The position numbers and the translations under genes were made by a program. A DNA stretch of 64,000 nucleotides from Actinoplanes teichomyceticus ATCC 31121 (lineage in GTDB: Bacteria > Actinomycetota > Actinomycetes > Mycobacteriales > Micromonosporaceae), in the NCBI RefSeq assembly GCF_003711105.1, contig NZ_CP023865.1, forward strand, positions 6,486,001 through 6,550,000, in the 5' to 3' direction. The first letter of the stretch is position 1. The number at the start of each line of letters is the position of its first letter. Shown here in pieces: positions 7,378 through 16,341 of this stretch. The notes under the pieces are model-generated. The model was not told where the DNA came from and searched no databases. It saw nothing but the letters and a program-made list of their open reading frames with translations.

Positions 7378-9264
7378 TCAGCGGGGGCCGGCGTGCAGCG
7401 CCCACAGCCGTTTGAGGAGCCAGACGGTGGTGGCGCCTGCGTAGAAGGCGCCGAGCATGTGGCGACCCCATGGGGTCTGCACGAGGATCATCAGGGGAAT
7501 GGCTAGAGCGACGCTCAGGCCGGCTCGGACGGCGAGGTGGCGAGCAAGGGCGCAAGCGATTCCCACGGCGACGAGCAGTCCAGCGGTGTACTGGAATGCT
7601 GGCCCCCAGGGGGCCAGCCAGTACGGCAGCGGAATGATCGAGTAGAACGAGCCGATGACGACACCCGCTGTCGCGCTGATCAGTGAGCTGGCTGGGAAGC
7701 TGAGAAAGGCGTCCCAGCCGCCGGTAGGAGTGTCCCTGCGGCGCCAGGCAGCTACGGCGAGCAGCGCGGCACATCCGGCGACGGGCAGGATCGGCCAGAC
7801 AGCCCATTGCAGCGTCCACGACGGGACGTTGGTGCCGGCCCCGTTGAAGTAGGCGGTAGCCACCAGTGCGTACAAGTAGGCGACCGCGGGTCCGGCGATG
7901 ACGGCGATGCCGATTCCGGCGGTGATCCTGCTGTTCGGCCTCGATCGGCCGGGGGTGTGCGCGTTCTGGTCGAGCAAGGCGGCGAACACCGAGGCTGCCT
8001 GTAAGAAGCAGACCTGGGCCAGCACGACGGCGACGGTCAGCTGCGACCAGGCGGCGTACAACTCGTACACCGCTCCCCGGTACTCGCCAAACGGGACGCT
8101 GCCGTAGAGATCGGCTTTCCAGAGGAAGAAGGCGTACAGCACCAGTGATGCCGCTCCCGGTACGCCGAGCAGGAAGATCCGCCGCTGCGGCGGCAACTGT
8201 AGTGGTTCCTCCTGGCGGACGGCTCGGGCCGCGGCGCCCGCAGGGTCGGAGTCGGCCGCGCCGATGACCGCGGTCAACGCTGGCTGTGCCGCGATCTGCG
8301 GCGTGACGCCGAGTTTGGCCGCGATCACCTCGGCGGCACCGGGTAGCAAGGCGACGCCACCGATGAGGTGCACGCCGTGGACTTCGGCGAGGGTGAGATC
8401 CGCGGCCGCGACCGCCTCGGCGGCCAGTTCGCCGACGCGTTCGAGCACCGGTTGCGCAGCCTGCGTCACCTGGAGGTTGGTGACCACTAGCGGCCCCGCC
8501 GCGCCGGGGATCGGCACGGTCACCGCCACCTGGTCGGGTAGCGCTTGCTGTGCGGTGCGGACCACGGCGAGGGTGTTCCATCGCTGTTCGGCGGGTAGGT
8601 CCTCCAACATCGTGCCGGTCAATGCCACCGTCAGCAGCGCCTCGATGCGATCTCCGCCGGCCTGCGCGTCATCAAGCGTGGACAGGATTTCGACCTGCTG
8701 CCCACTTTGGCGCAGGACGGTAATCTCGCAACCCGCTCCAACGTCGATGACCAGCAACACCCGGTCCGTGTCTGCTGACGACCCGGCCGGAGGAGCGATC
8801 CTCGAGGCGGCTGCGACAGGTACCTCGACCAGCCGCGACGCATGCAGGCCGGCGGCGCGGGCAACATGCCGCAGCCACGTCTTGCGGCGCGGCCCCCACC
8901 CGGCCGGCACGAGCAGCTGCGCCTGCTGCACCGGTTCGCCCATGATCCGGGTCGCCTCTGCGGCAACCTGCCGCAGCGTGGCCGCCGCCAGCTCCGCGAC
9001 CTCGACCGTCACACCGGCGACGGTGACATGCCCGCTACCGGCCTGTAGTGGCGATGCGACGAACCCGTCCGGGTCGGTGACGGCTCGCCGCCAGGCTTCC
9101 GCACCGACTACCACCTCACCGGCACTGACGTGCACTGCGGAAGACAGCCACCAGCCGCCGTCAGATTGCAGCAGGAGCCAGGATCCGTCCGAGCGGATCA
9201 GAACCGCACGCGTGATGGCCGCCCCGTAATCGATCACCAGCGATGGAATCACCGGCTCAGTCAA
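7378..9264 (-). CDS. Hsp70-like ATPase fused to a polytopic membrane domain
   Basis: 628 residues. The first 360 or so form an actin-like Hsp70 ATPase fold: LVIDYGAAITRAVLI (phosphate 1), VLLVIDVGAGCEITVL (phosphate 2) and VHLIGGVALLPGAAEVIAAKLG (adenosine motif). The usual substrate-binding domain is missing; residues 365-620 instead hold about seven hydrophobic helices (for example RIFLLGVPGAASLVLYAFF, VAVVLAQVCFLQAASVFAAL, AGIGIAVIAGPAVAYLYALV). The first gene on the minus side of a divergent promoter region, it is followed 15 bp later by the BTAD protein. The ATPase probably couples nucleotide state to a membrane assembly or the BTAD partners; this is inference. Confidence 0.8.
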   Translation of the reverse strand: MTEPVIPSLVIDYGAAITRAVLIRSDGSWLLLQSDGGWWLSSAVHVSAGEVVVGAEAWRRAVTDPDGFVASPLQAGSGHVTVAGVTVEVAELAAATLRQVAAEATRIMGEPVQQAQLLVPAGWGPRRKTWLRHVARAAGLHASRLVEVPVAAASRIAPPAGSSADTDRVLLVIDVGAGCEITVLRQSGQQVEILSTLDDAQAGGDRIEALLTVALTGTMLEDLPAEQRWNTLAVVRTAQQALPDQVAVTVPIPGAAGPLVVTNLQVTQAAQPVLERVGELAAEAVAAADLTLAEVHGVHLIGGVALLPGAAEVIAAKLGVTPQIAAQPALTAVIGAADSDPAGAAARAVRQEEPLQLPPQRRIFLLGVPGAASLVLYAFFLWKADLYGSVPFGEYRGAVYELYAAWSQLTVAVVLAQVCFLQAASVFAALLDQNAHTPGRSRPNSRITAGIGIAVIAGPAVAYLYALVATAYFNGAGTNVPSWTLQWAVWPILPVAGCAALLAVAAWRRRDTPTGGWDAFLSFPASSLISATAGVVIGSFYSIIPLPYWLAPWGPAFQYTAGLLVAVGIACALARHLAVRAGLSVALAIPLMILVQTPWGRHMLGAFYAGATTVWLLKRLWALHAGPR

Positions 9265-9517
9265 ACAGAAGATCCCCGATCAGTCACGCCGCGACAGCAC
9301 CGTGTCGTTCCAGTGTGAGCTATCACCCGCACCGCTCTCTGACCAGCACATGTAAGGCACACCGCGGGAAGTGTGAGCGTTTGTGAGTAGCGCAGACCAG
9401 TCCCGCCGCAGCATTCGGGCTTAGCGTCACGCCATAGCCCTCCCGGCTTCGCGGAGGCATTCGACCTTGCGCACGGGGCCGCTACCCGTTAGCCATTCGA
9501 CTCCAGGAGCGAACGAG
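9265..9517. promoter_or_regulatory. Divergent control region of the Hsp70/BTAD module
   Basis: 253 bp separate the divergent starts at 9264 (minus) and 9518 (plus). Two exact direct repeats AGTGTGAGC lie at 9312-9320 and 9370-9378, 58 bp apart, each followed by an AT-richer stretch. SARP-type regulators are known to bind direct repeats, so these are candidate operators for the BTAD proteins encoded on either side. AGGAG at 9505-9509 serves the plus gene. Confidence 0.45.
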
Positions 9518-12193
9518 TTGATTCGCATGCTCGCGGCACTACGAACCATGATCGTCAGGCTGGTGGTTCTGGCCGGCATCCCCACCATGATGATCACGGT
9601 CAGCGGACCGCCATGGCCGCAACACCCACCGTCCGCCGAACAGGTGCAGGCGTACCTGAACACCCCGCTGAATCCCGACCACGCCGCCACAACCGGCTGG
9701 GCACTCGCCTGGGCCCTCTGGGGCATCACCGCTATCGGTACCCTCGCATGGAGCATCACGCGGGCACGGTCACGCGACTGGCAAAACAGCTGGGAACGCC
9801 TCTGCTACTACCTGCCCGGCCCGATGCAAAGCCTCGCAGCCGGACTTCTCGGGACCGCGGCTGTAACGACGACCGCCACGGCGCTGCCCGCCCACGCCAC
9901 TCCCCCAGCACCCACCGCGGACGTCCACCCGCTCCGCGACGCTCCCATGAGCACAGAGAGCCACACCATCACACCGAACGACCCCCGGGCCATGGTCGGA
10001 GCTCGTATCCCCGCAACGACGGCACATCCCCGGACGGTGAAGGTGCACCGCCATGACACGCTGTGGGGCATCGCCAAGCACAAGCTTGGTGACCCCTATC
10101 GATGGCATGACATCTACAAACTCAACCGGGGCCACCAACAGGCCAACGGGCACGCGCTCCAAGATCCCGACGAGATTCACGTCGGATGGGTGCTGGCACT
10201 GCCTACCGCCAGGCACACACCTCCATCGAAGAGCACCCCGGCACCGCCAACCGAGCCCACCATCCGCCCCAGCCACACAGCCACCGGTACGCCGAGCCGC
10301 ACTACCGCGCCGCCGCAGGCGACGCTGGCACCCAGCATCACCACGAGCACATCACCGGCGACCAGGAGTCCGGCGCCCACCTCGCACCCGGACAGCAGGG
10401 TCTCAGCACCCGTTGCCCCGCAGCAAGACGACGACACCGATTACCGGGGCGAGCAAGGCGTCGCTCTGCCCCCGCAGGGATGGGTGAGTCTCGGCCTAGC
10501 TGTGCTGCTCACAGCCGTTGCCTCCCTGGTACGCCTGCAACGCCGCCGACGCGCTCGCCCAGCCTTTCCCGTCCCGGCCCGGCTCGCATCCCAACCGGCG
10601 CCGCTGCCTGAATCACTAGCCCTGGTGGAAACTGCGGCATGCCGCCTGGGCTCCGGCGCCGGCCCGGACCACCTGCCCGCCACATCGACTGTCGACGCGC
10701 CCATCGGCGTGAATGCCGCCGGACGGGAGGTGGGCCTGTTCGAGTTGCCCGGCCTTGGCCTCGCTCTGCACGGTGACGAAGCCGATGCGGCGGCTCGCGC
10801 GGTGCTGACCGCCGTCCTCGCCACCGGCATCACCCAACGCACCGAGGCCCGCCCCATCGTCATCACCACCACCGGCGTACTCGCGCGCCTCCTACCCGAC
10901 GGCCCACCAGTGCTCGGCCTCGACCCGGACGGGACCAGCTACGACGGCGAACGGCTCATCGTGCTCGCCGACGCCGCGACGGCCGTCACCCACGCCGAAG
11001 AGGAGATGATCCTGCGGCGCCGGCTGCTGGATAACTTCGACCTCGACACGATCGAGGCGCTGAACGGGCGCACCGACCACGCCGAGATCCAGCCGCCGTA
11101 CGTGCTTCTCATCGAGGCCACGCCCCGGCACGCCGCCCGTCTGCGCGCGGTCGGCGCGCACCGGGCAGCGCTGCACCTGCACCCGGTCGTCCTCGGCGAA
11201 CTCGACGGCATCCCCACCGCCGAGACCGCCGGGGTGGTCCGGCTGTCCACCCTCGCGGCGAGCGATCTCGCCGCCGTCATGACCATGCTCACCGACGCCA
11301 CTGCGCGCCCGGAGCCCGGCCACGACATCGACATCGACCCGCCTCCGAGTGACCCGGCCGCGGCACCACACGAGGTAAGCGCCGAGCAGGACGAGCCGGT
11401 TCCCTCCCAGCAGGCCGAGGCGTCGGCCCCGGTGCGGCTGCGGGTCCTCGGCCCGGTCCTCGTCGAAACCGAGACCGGGGCGGTAGCGACCGGGATGCGT
11501 AGCGGCTCCTACACCGTCCTCGCTTCCCTGGCCGCACACCCAGGCGGGCGCACCCTCGACCAGCTCGCCGCCGACCTACACCCCGACACGACCCCGAGCA
11601 CCGCCGGGAAGCGCATTCGCACCGACATCAGCACCACCCGCCGGGTGCTGCGCGCCGCCACCGGCAACGGCCAGGCGATGTTCGTCGTCTACGACCCCGC
11701 GACCGGCCGCTACCGGCTCGACCCCGAGCTGATCGCCGTCGACCTGTGGCAGATGCTCACCGCCATCAAGGCCGCAAATACCGCCGACAACGACACCCAG
11801 GCCCTCGCGCTACTGCGCGAGGCGGCCGAGTTGTACGGCGGCGACTTCGCCGACGGCGCCGACCAGACCTGGATCACCGACTACGCCACCACCTACCGCC
11901 ACCAGATCCTCTCGGTGCTGGCCCGCATCGCCGAGCTCCTCGAAGCCGACCACCCCGACCAGGCCGTCACCGCCCTCGAACGCGCGCTGGAGTTCGACCC
12001 GGTCAACGAGGAGCTGTACCAGCGCATCATGCGCATCCACGGCCGCGCCGGACGGCCGGACGCTGTCCGGCGCACCCTGCGCCGCCTCGAAGACCGGCTG
12101 GCCGACCTCGGCGGCGCTGAACCGTCGGAGGCCACCCGCCGGGTCGCGGAACGCCAGCTGCGGCCCGCCACCGCCACCAGAGGTCACCGATGA
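9518..12193 (+). CDS. Membrane LysM protein with C-terminal SARP/BTAD domain
   Basis: About 891 residues from TTG 9518, chosen because AGGAG lies 8 bp upstream; ATG 9527 is the alternative. Two N-terminal helices flank SAEQVQAYLNTPLNPDH, as in the 5542 paralogue. A LysM domain follows at about 170-230 (VHRHDTLWGIAKHKLGDPYRW ends at a GWVLALP block), then a Pro/Thr-rich linker and a third helix near 320-340 (SLGLAVLLTAVASL) followed by an Arg-rich stop-transfer. The cytoplasmic part ends with a winged helix (VLASLAAHPGGRTLDQLAADL, about 640-730) and a BTAD domain to 870. LysM suggests peptidoglycan sensing or anchoring outside, regulation inside. The stop overlaps the next start (ATGA). Confidence 0.8.
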   Translation: MIRMLAALRTMIVRLVVLAGIPTMMITVSGPPWPQHPPSAEQVQAYLNTPLNPDHAATTGWALAWALWGITAIGTLAWSITRARSRDWQNSWERLCYYLPGPMQSLAAGLLGTAAVTTTATALPAHATPPAPTADVHPLRDAPMSTESHTITPNDPRAMVGARIPATTAHPRTVKVHRHDTLWGIAKHKLGDPYRWHDIYKLNRGHQQANGHALQDPDEIHVGWVLALPTARHTPPSKSTPAPPTEPTIRPSHTATGTPSRTTAPPQATLAPSITTSTSPATRSPAPTSHPDSRVSAPVAPQQDDDTDYRGEQGVALPPQGWVSLGLAVLLTAVASLVRLQRRRRARPAFPVPARLASQPAPLPESLALVETAACRLGSGAGPDHLPATSTVDAPIGVNAAGREVGLFELPGLGLALHGDEADAAARAVLTAVLATGITQRTEARPIVITTTGVLARLLPDGPPVLGLDPDGTSYDGERLIVLADAATAVTHAEEEMILRRRLLDNFDLDTIEALNGRTDHAEIQPPYVLLIEATPRHAARLRAVGAHRAALHLHPVVLGELDGIPTAETAGVVRLSTLAASDLAAVMTMLTDATARPEPGHDIDIDPPPSDPAAAPHEVSAEQDEPVPSQQAEASAPVRLRVLGPVLVETETGAVATGMRSGSYTVLASLAAHPGGRTLDQLAADLHPDTTPSTAGKRIRTDISTTRRVLRAATGNGQAMFVVYDPATGRYRLDPELIAVDLWQMLTAIKAANTADNDTQALALLREAAELYGGDFADGADQTWITDYATTYRHQILSVLARIAELLEADHPDQAVTALERALEFDPVNEELYQRIMRIHGRAGRPDAVRRTLRRLEDRLADLGGAEPSEATRRVAERQLRPATATRGHR

Positions 12194-13491
12194 CCGAAAA
12201 CGTGAGGAAGGACGGCCACGCCATCAGCACCCCCGCCACAGTCTCCAACGGCAACCCTCAGCCGAGCACGGGTCACCGAGGCTGGTCGCCGGCCCGGTGG
12301 GCGTACTCGTTCTATGCCGTGGCGGCCACCGGCGCCGTGATCGGTCAGACCTGGGTGGCCCTCGACCATCTGCCCTGGCCGCCCGCGGTACCGCTCGTGC
12401 TGCGCGTGCTGGCGGTGCTGCCGTTCGCGCTCTGCCTGGAGCTGCTGGCCATGGCGCTCGCCGCGATGGCCGACGAACGGATGCGCCTCGGCGAGCGCGC
12501 CTACGGCCTACGGGCGTTCTCGGCCGTGGTCGCCGTTGTGGCCGTCGGTATCCAGGTGGCCGGGCACTGGCCGGACTACTACTGGTCGAGCGTGTTCGGC
12601 GTGCTGTCGGGCTCGGCATACGCACTGTGGATGCTGCACGCCGCCGCCCGCCGCCGAGACGCCCTGCGCGCGGCGGGCAAACTCGCCGACACCGCCCCCG
12701 ACTACGGCCTGTGGCGGCGAGTGCGGCACCCGATCTGGACCGCCCGCGCCGCCGAGCTGGCCCGCGAAGGTCGCCGTGACCCCGGCACCGGCGCATGGCG
12801 CCCGCTCGGCTTGTACGAGTCCCTGCGCGCCGCCGAGCTGGCCATCGGCGACGAGAAACGCCGACCGGCGGTTGCCCGCGCGGTCGAGCACGTTGTACGC
12901 GCTGACCAGCGCGATCCGCGCATGGCCGAGATCGCCGTCCGCACCCTGGACCTCGACCGGCTCGCCGCCGAGCTGGCCGCCCGAGTCGACTACCACGCCT
13001 GGGCGGACCGGGTGGCTCCCGCCATCACCGCCCCCGCTCCGCTGCGAGCGGACAGCGATGCCAACAGCCACGCCGAGCTGCCCCGCGCCGACGACGAAGC
13101 CGTACCTGAACAGCCACAACAACCTCCGGCCACGCCGGACACGGACGCTTCCACCGCCGAAGAGGTACCGAGCCCTGGACCGCTCGACCGTGACGACAGC
13201 GAAGAGGCGTACAGCGACCAAGACGACCGCGAAGGCGACGAGGACGGCGATGAGTTCGACGGGGACGACGATGTCGACCTTGCCTCGGACCTCGTCCCGC
13301 TGCTGCCCGCGGCCCGCACCGCCCGCGACGAGCTGCTTCGTGAAGGACGCACGGTCAGCCGAGACGCCCTCGCACACCGCCTTCGCCGCAACGGCACCGC
13401 CATCCGCAACAACCGCGTGTCCGAGCTGCTCGGCGCGCTGCGCCGCGAACAGAAGGCCCTCGACGGCGCTCGTCCGAAGGTGCCGGCATGA
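12190..13491 (+). CDS. DUF2637/SpdB-like membrane protein with C-terminal DNA-binding-like tail
   Basis: 433 residues, coupled to the LysM-BTAD gene by a 4-bp overlap. Four N-terminal helices lie at about 30-165 (WAYSFYAVAATGAVIGQTW, VLAVLPFALCLELLAMAL, AFSAVVAVVAVGIQVAG, VFGVLSGSAYALWMLHAAA), resembling the DUF2637/SpdB group found on actinobacterial plasmids. A charged helical middle follows, then an acidic Asp/Glu stretch (about 330-365). The tail RTVSRDALAHRLRRNGTAIRN looks like a helix-turn-helix. A role in plasmid/ICE spread or in the Hsp70-BTAD module is likely but not shown. Confidence 0.65.
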   Translation: MTENVRKDGHAISTPATVSNGNPQPSTGHRGWSPARWAYSFYAVAATGAVIGQTWVALDHLPWPPAVPLVLRVLAVLPFALCLELLAMALAAMADERMRLGERAYGLRAFSAVVAVVAVGIQVAGHWPDYYWSSVFGVLSGSAYALWMLHAAARRRDALRAAGKLADTAPDYGLWRRVRHPIWTARAAELAREGRRDPGTGAWRPLGLYESLRAAELAIGDEKRRPAVARAVEHVVRADQRDPRMAEIAVRTLDLDRLAAELAARVDYHAWADRVAPAITAPAPLRADSDANSHAELPRADDEAVPEQPQQPPATPDTDASTAEEVPSPGPLDRDDSEEAYSDQDDREGDEDGDEFDGDDDVDLASDLVPLLPAARTARDELLREGRTVSRDALAHRLRRNGTAIRNNRVSELLGALRREQKALDGARPKVPA

Positions 13492-13546
13492 CGAGGCCGC
13501 ACCGGCCCGCACCTCCGCCGCTCGATGAAATTGAGGGAGACCGCAC

Positions 13547-13985
13547 ATGGACGACTTCACCCTGCCGGCCGGCAGTGCCTTGCCGGTGACGCGGCCGGTG
13601 TCCTGCCCGCCATTGATGCACCGACTGTTGCCACGACAACCTCGACCCGTCCGGCACGGCGCTGCACCGCAGCCCACCCTCCACCGTGACGCTCTACGAC
13701 GAGGCGTGTGAGCCGGTTACCGCAATCGTCCGGACGGCGTTCTGGGACAAGGCACCAGCCTGGATCGGCACCGACCCGGCCGAGCTGGAACGCCCCCACG
13801 TCGAGATCACCTTCGCCGATGGCAGCGCACCGCTGTACTGCACCCCTGGCCAGGCGCGCCGCTTCGCCGCTGGCCTCGTGCGTGCCGCCGACGCCGCCGA
13901 GACCGAAGTCTTTGACCACGTGCCGGTGTCGCCCGGTGCCGCCTCGCAGGCCGCGCCCGCCAGTGTGCCGCCGCTGTCGGCTTGA
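13547..13985 (+). pseudogene. Small zinc-ribbon-like protein, apparently frameshifted
   Basis: ATG 13547 has GGGAG about 8 bp upstream and reads MDDFTLPAGSALPVTRPVSC. A few codons later sensible coding continues in another frame as CCHDNLDPSGTALHRSPPS, then VTLYDEACEPVTAIVRTAFWDKA and a C-terminal half rich in Ala. Joined by a one-base correction near 13620-13635 this is a protein of about 145 residues with a Cys cluster. Otherwise only the second frame from GTG 13686 would be made. Function unknown. Confidence 0.45.
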
Positions 13986-14064
13986 TGCCTCGCCGCCGGT
14001 CGGCATGGATAGGGGTGCCGGTGCCCGATCGGCGGGCCGCCCGTAATGACCAGGAGGAACCAAT

Positions 14065-14241
14065 ATGACCATGCCTGCGCCCGGACGCCGCATCATCGAG
14101 ATCAGCGACGAGGCATTCGATGTTCTCGCCCGCACGGCTGAAACGCAGGGGACCGACTTCGACGGCGCGTTGCGGTACCTGATGCAGGCTCCGGCCGTGC
14201 CGACCGCCGGCCAGAACGAGGACCAGGACGAGGACGAGTGA
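14065..14241 (+). CDS. Small acidic-tailed protein, possible ribbon-helix-helix or antitoxin-like
   Basis: 58 residues with a strong AGGAGG site 7 bp before ATG 14065. It reads RRIIEISDEAFDVLARTAET, then DFDGALRYLM, a beta-strand plus two-helix pattern like small DNA-binding proteins, and ends in a Glu/Asp-rich tail. Too short to assign a family. Confidence 0.6.
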   Translation: MTMPAPGRRIIEISDEAFDVLARTAETQGTDFDGALRYLMQAPAVPTAGQNEDQDEDE

Positions 14242-14252
14242 ACTGAGACGCG

Positions 14253-14285
14253 AGGCGCCGCCGGTTGAAGTGGCCGGCGGCGCCT
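14253..14285. terminator. GC-rich hairpin after the plus operon
   Basis: AGGCGCCGCCGG (14253-14264) pairs with CCGGCGGCGCCT (14274-14285), a perfect 12-bp stem with a 9-base loop, 12 bp after the stop at 14241. No T run follows; such hairpins are common terminators in high-GC actinobacteria. Confidence 0.6.
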
Positions 14286-14352
14286 GGGGTGCTCTAGGGG
14301 TTAGAGCGCATCTGACGGATCATGGTCGGGTCTTGTCGGGTTTCGCGCGGAG

Positions 14353-14523
14353 CTAGACCATGATGGATGCGAATGTGACAGTTGCCAAAAATCGGTCCTT
14401 GCGTTTGTCGTAGTGCGTCGCTACCGCGCGGAACTGTTTGAGCCGGTCGAAGGTCCGTTCTACCTGGTTACGTTGCTTGTATCGCTCGGCGTTGAAGTTC
14501 GGTGGCTGGCCGCCACGCCCCTA
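14353..14523 (-). pseudogene. C-terminal remnant of an IS5-type transposase
   Basis: The minus strand reads GGQPPNFNAERYKQRNQVER, then TFDRLKQFRAVATHYDKRKD and ends FASIMV-stop (14353-14355). This is the last 55 or so residues of an IS5-family DDE transposase (the E is in QVERTFDRLK). CTAG occurs at both borders (14353-14356 and 14520-14523), the family's target site. The rest of 14242-14655 holds only the hairpin and no gene. Confidence 0.75.
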
Positions 14524-14655
14524 GCGGCCAGCTGTGATGCCGGACCGAGGGGTGAAGCTGACCAGATACCTGGGCTGAGCAGGCCGCATGTCGCAGCATG
14601 CCAGCCGCTCGTTCATCTTGCCGGTGGCGCGGCGGTTGGCGATATTCTTCCGTCC

Positions 14656-15447
14656 GTGACGACGCGGGCGGATCGACTCCTTCAGGAGCTTGAGACAGGC
14701 GCACTGGATAGTCAGAAGCCGATTGCCGATCTCTTGCGGAAGGCGATCGCGCTCGGCGGCCAGTCCGGCTCAGCCGAACTTCGCGACTGGGCCCGCCGTG
14801 AGCTGCAGGGTTACGCTCCCGAGGATGAACTCCCCGAGTATCGGAAGATCGTGGCTCCGCTGACGCTCGACGGGATGACTATTCACGGGATCATCAAGGG
14901 TCAGCAGATCAGCTCCATGAATCTTCCTGACTTCGCGCAGGACCGCATCACCGACGAGATCGAGCTGCGGATGGGCATCGGTCAGATCGAGAAGCTGGCG
15001 CCCGTCCAAGGTGCCGACCATGTCAAGTTGCAGCCTCAGGGAGCTGCCGATCTCGCGGCGTTCATGAACCAGACCGGCGCTGTAAAAGGCCATATCGAGC
15101 GGATCTACTGGTCCGTCGCTCCGGTAGCTCTCGCGGGCGTCGTGGACCACGTCCGCACCATGCTCACGGTCCTGGTCGCCGAGATTCGCGCCACCGCGCC
15201 CACCGGAGCCGCGACGCCGCCCGCCGAAGTTGCGACGAACGCAATCCACTTCGCGGTCACGGGCACTCGAAACAAGATCAATTTCACTGCCCCACAGGGC
15301 ACGGTCGTGACCTCGCATCCGCAAGCTGGTGAGGACGACTCCCCGAAGCCGTGGCTGCGCATCGCAGGGGCGGTGCTTGTCGGGCTTGTCACCATCGCGG
15401 CCGGAGTGTTCGCCCTGATGCAGGTCCAGGGCTGGAAATTCAAGTAG
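14656..15447 (+). CDS. AbiTii-domain protein with C-terminal membrane anchor
   Basis: 263 residues from GTG 14656, chosen because the domain starts there (TTRADRLLQELETGALDSQK, PIADLLRKAIALGGQ, ELRDWARRELQGYAPEDELP, EYRKI). This is the AbiTii pattern, found in abortive-infection type proteins. The middle is not recognised. Residues 235-258 (PWLRIAGAVLVGLVTIAAGVF) form one membrane helix with a short Lys tail. A phage-defence role is suggested by the domain and location in a mobile element, not proved. The IS remnant lies directly upstream, and no strong ribosome site is visible. Confidence 0.65.
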   Translation: MTTRADRLLQELETGALDSQKPIADLLRKAIALGGQSGSAELRDWARRELQGYAPEDELPEYRKIVAPLTLDGMTIHGIIKGQQISSMNLPDFAQDRITDEIELRMGIGQIEKLAPVQGADHVKLQPQGAADLAAFMNQTGAVKGHIERIYWSVAPVALAGVVDHVRTMLTVLVAEIRATAPTGAATPPAEVATNAIHFAVTGTRNKINFTAPQGTVVTSHPQAGEDDSPKPWLRIAGAVLVGLVTIAAGVFALMQVQGWKFK

Positions 15448-15487
15448 GCATCCGGCCGGACCATTGACCGTAGACCTAGCCCGCTGG

Positions 15488-16153
15488 CTAAGGTCGCATG
15501 CCGTAGCTCGACGGGTCTCCCTCGGCGGCGGTCAGCAGCCGTTGCGCGGTCCGCTCGGTGATGCCTAGGCGGCGGGCCAGCTCGACGCCGAGGCCGCGCC
15601 GGTCGCATCCGGCCTTCTTGGCCTCGGCGAGCAGTTGAGCGGCGGCGTGAAGGCGGGGGTCGTCGGCGTAGGGGTGCGGTTTCCGAACGCGGTTGGTGGT
15701 GCCGGGGGTGCGGCCGGTGGATTGGCGGCCGGTACGGGCGTCGGCATGTGCCCACACGGTGCGCCGGTACCAGTAGCGGCGGATACGCCCGCTCGGCAGC
15801 TCCTCCACGAAGTCTGGGTGATCGATGAGTTCGTCCGGCAGGTTGCGGTGCGAGGCGTAGCCGAGGATGGCGGCGGCGCCGCCGGAGGTGACGCGGTCGT
15901 TGGGGCCGCCGCTACGGTCTACCTCGGTGAGCACGGCCTTCTTCGCCGCGAGGTGCGCGGCGTGGAACGCGGTGATGTCGTCGAGCCAGAACCACTCGCC
16001 GCCGTCGTGGGTGAACGCCTCCGGGAAGCCGAACCGGTCGCGGTTACGGTGCCAGTGGTTGACCGTGGAGCGCGAGGCGCCGGTCTGCGCGGCCACGCCC
16101 GCCCGGTCGAGGGCTACTCGTCCGTCGATGCTGCGTTGCGCCACGACGATCAT
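15488..16153 (-). CDS. DNA-binding protein with two helix-turn-helix segments
   Basis: 221 residues from ATG 16153 (GGAGG 7 bp upstream). The N-terminal part VALDRAGVAAQTGASRSTVN is a clear helix-turn-helix followed by a wing-like RDRFGFPEAF. A second segment, TSGGAAAILGYASHRNLPDEL, resembles excisionase/MerR-type DNA binding. The C-terminal part again looks like a helix-turn-helix (VELARRLGITERTAQRLLTAA). It may be an ICE regulator. Faces away from the AbiTii gene (convergent). Confidence 0.6.
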   Translation of the reverse strand: MIVVAQRSIDGRVALDRAGVAAQTGASRSTVNHWHRNRDRFGFPEAFTHDGGEWFWLDDITAFHAAHLAAKKAVLTEVDRSGGPNDRVTSGGAAAILGYASHRNLPDELIDHPDFVEELPSGRIRRYWYRRTVWAHADARTGRQSTGRTPGTTNRVRKPHPYADDPRLHAAAQLLAEAKKAGCDRRGLGVELARRLGITERTAQRLLTAAEGDPSSYGMRP

Positions 16154-16341
16154 CCTTACACCTCCGGTCACGCTGAGGTCCAGCACGCGAGGCCCGGCAG
16201 CTCGCGGACTGTGCGGCTACGATCGCTCGCACACCCATCCCGGGGAATGCGGCTCGTGGGACCCGGTGGCCCGGGACTCGGGTGAGGTGACCGGCGGGGT
16301 TGCGCGCACCCTCGGGGTGTGCCCGCCGGTCACCGAACCTC

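Noticed and set aside
12224..13677. Antisense frames opposite the DUF2637-like gene
   Set aside because: Typical high-GC shadows; the plus frame has helices, an overlap start and an acidic region.
14297..14328. tRNA-Arg-like words (TAGAGC, ATCTGAC, GGATCA) beside the IS5 remnant
   Set aside because: The anticodon is missing and no acceptor or T arm is present; at most a decayed fragment or chance.
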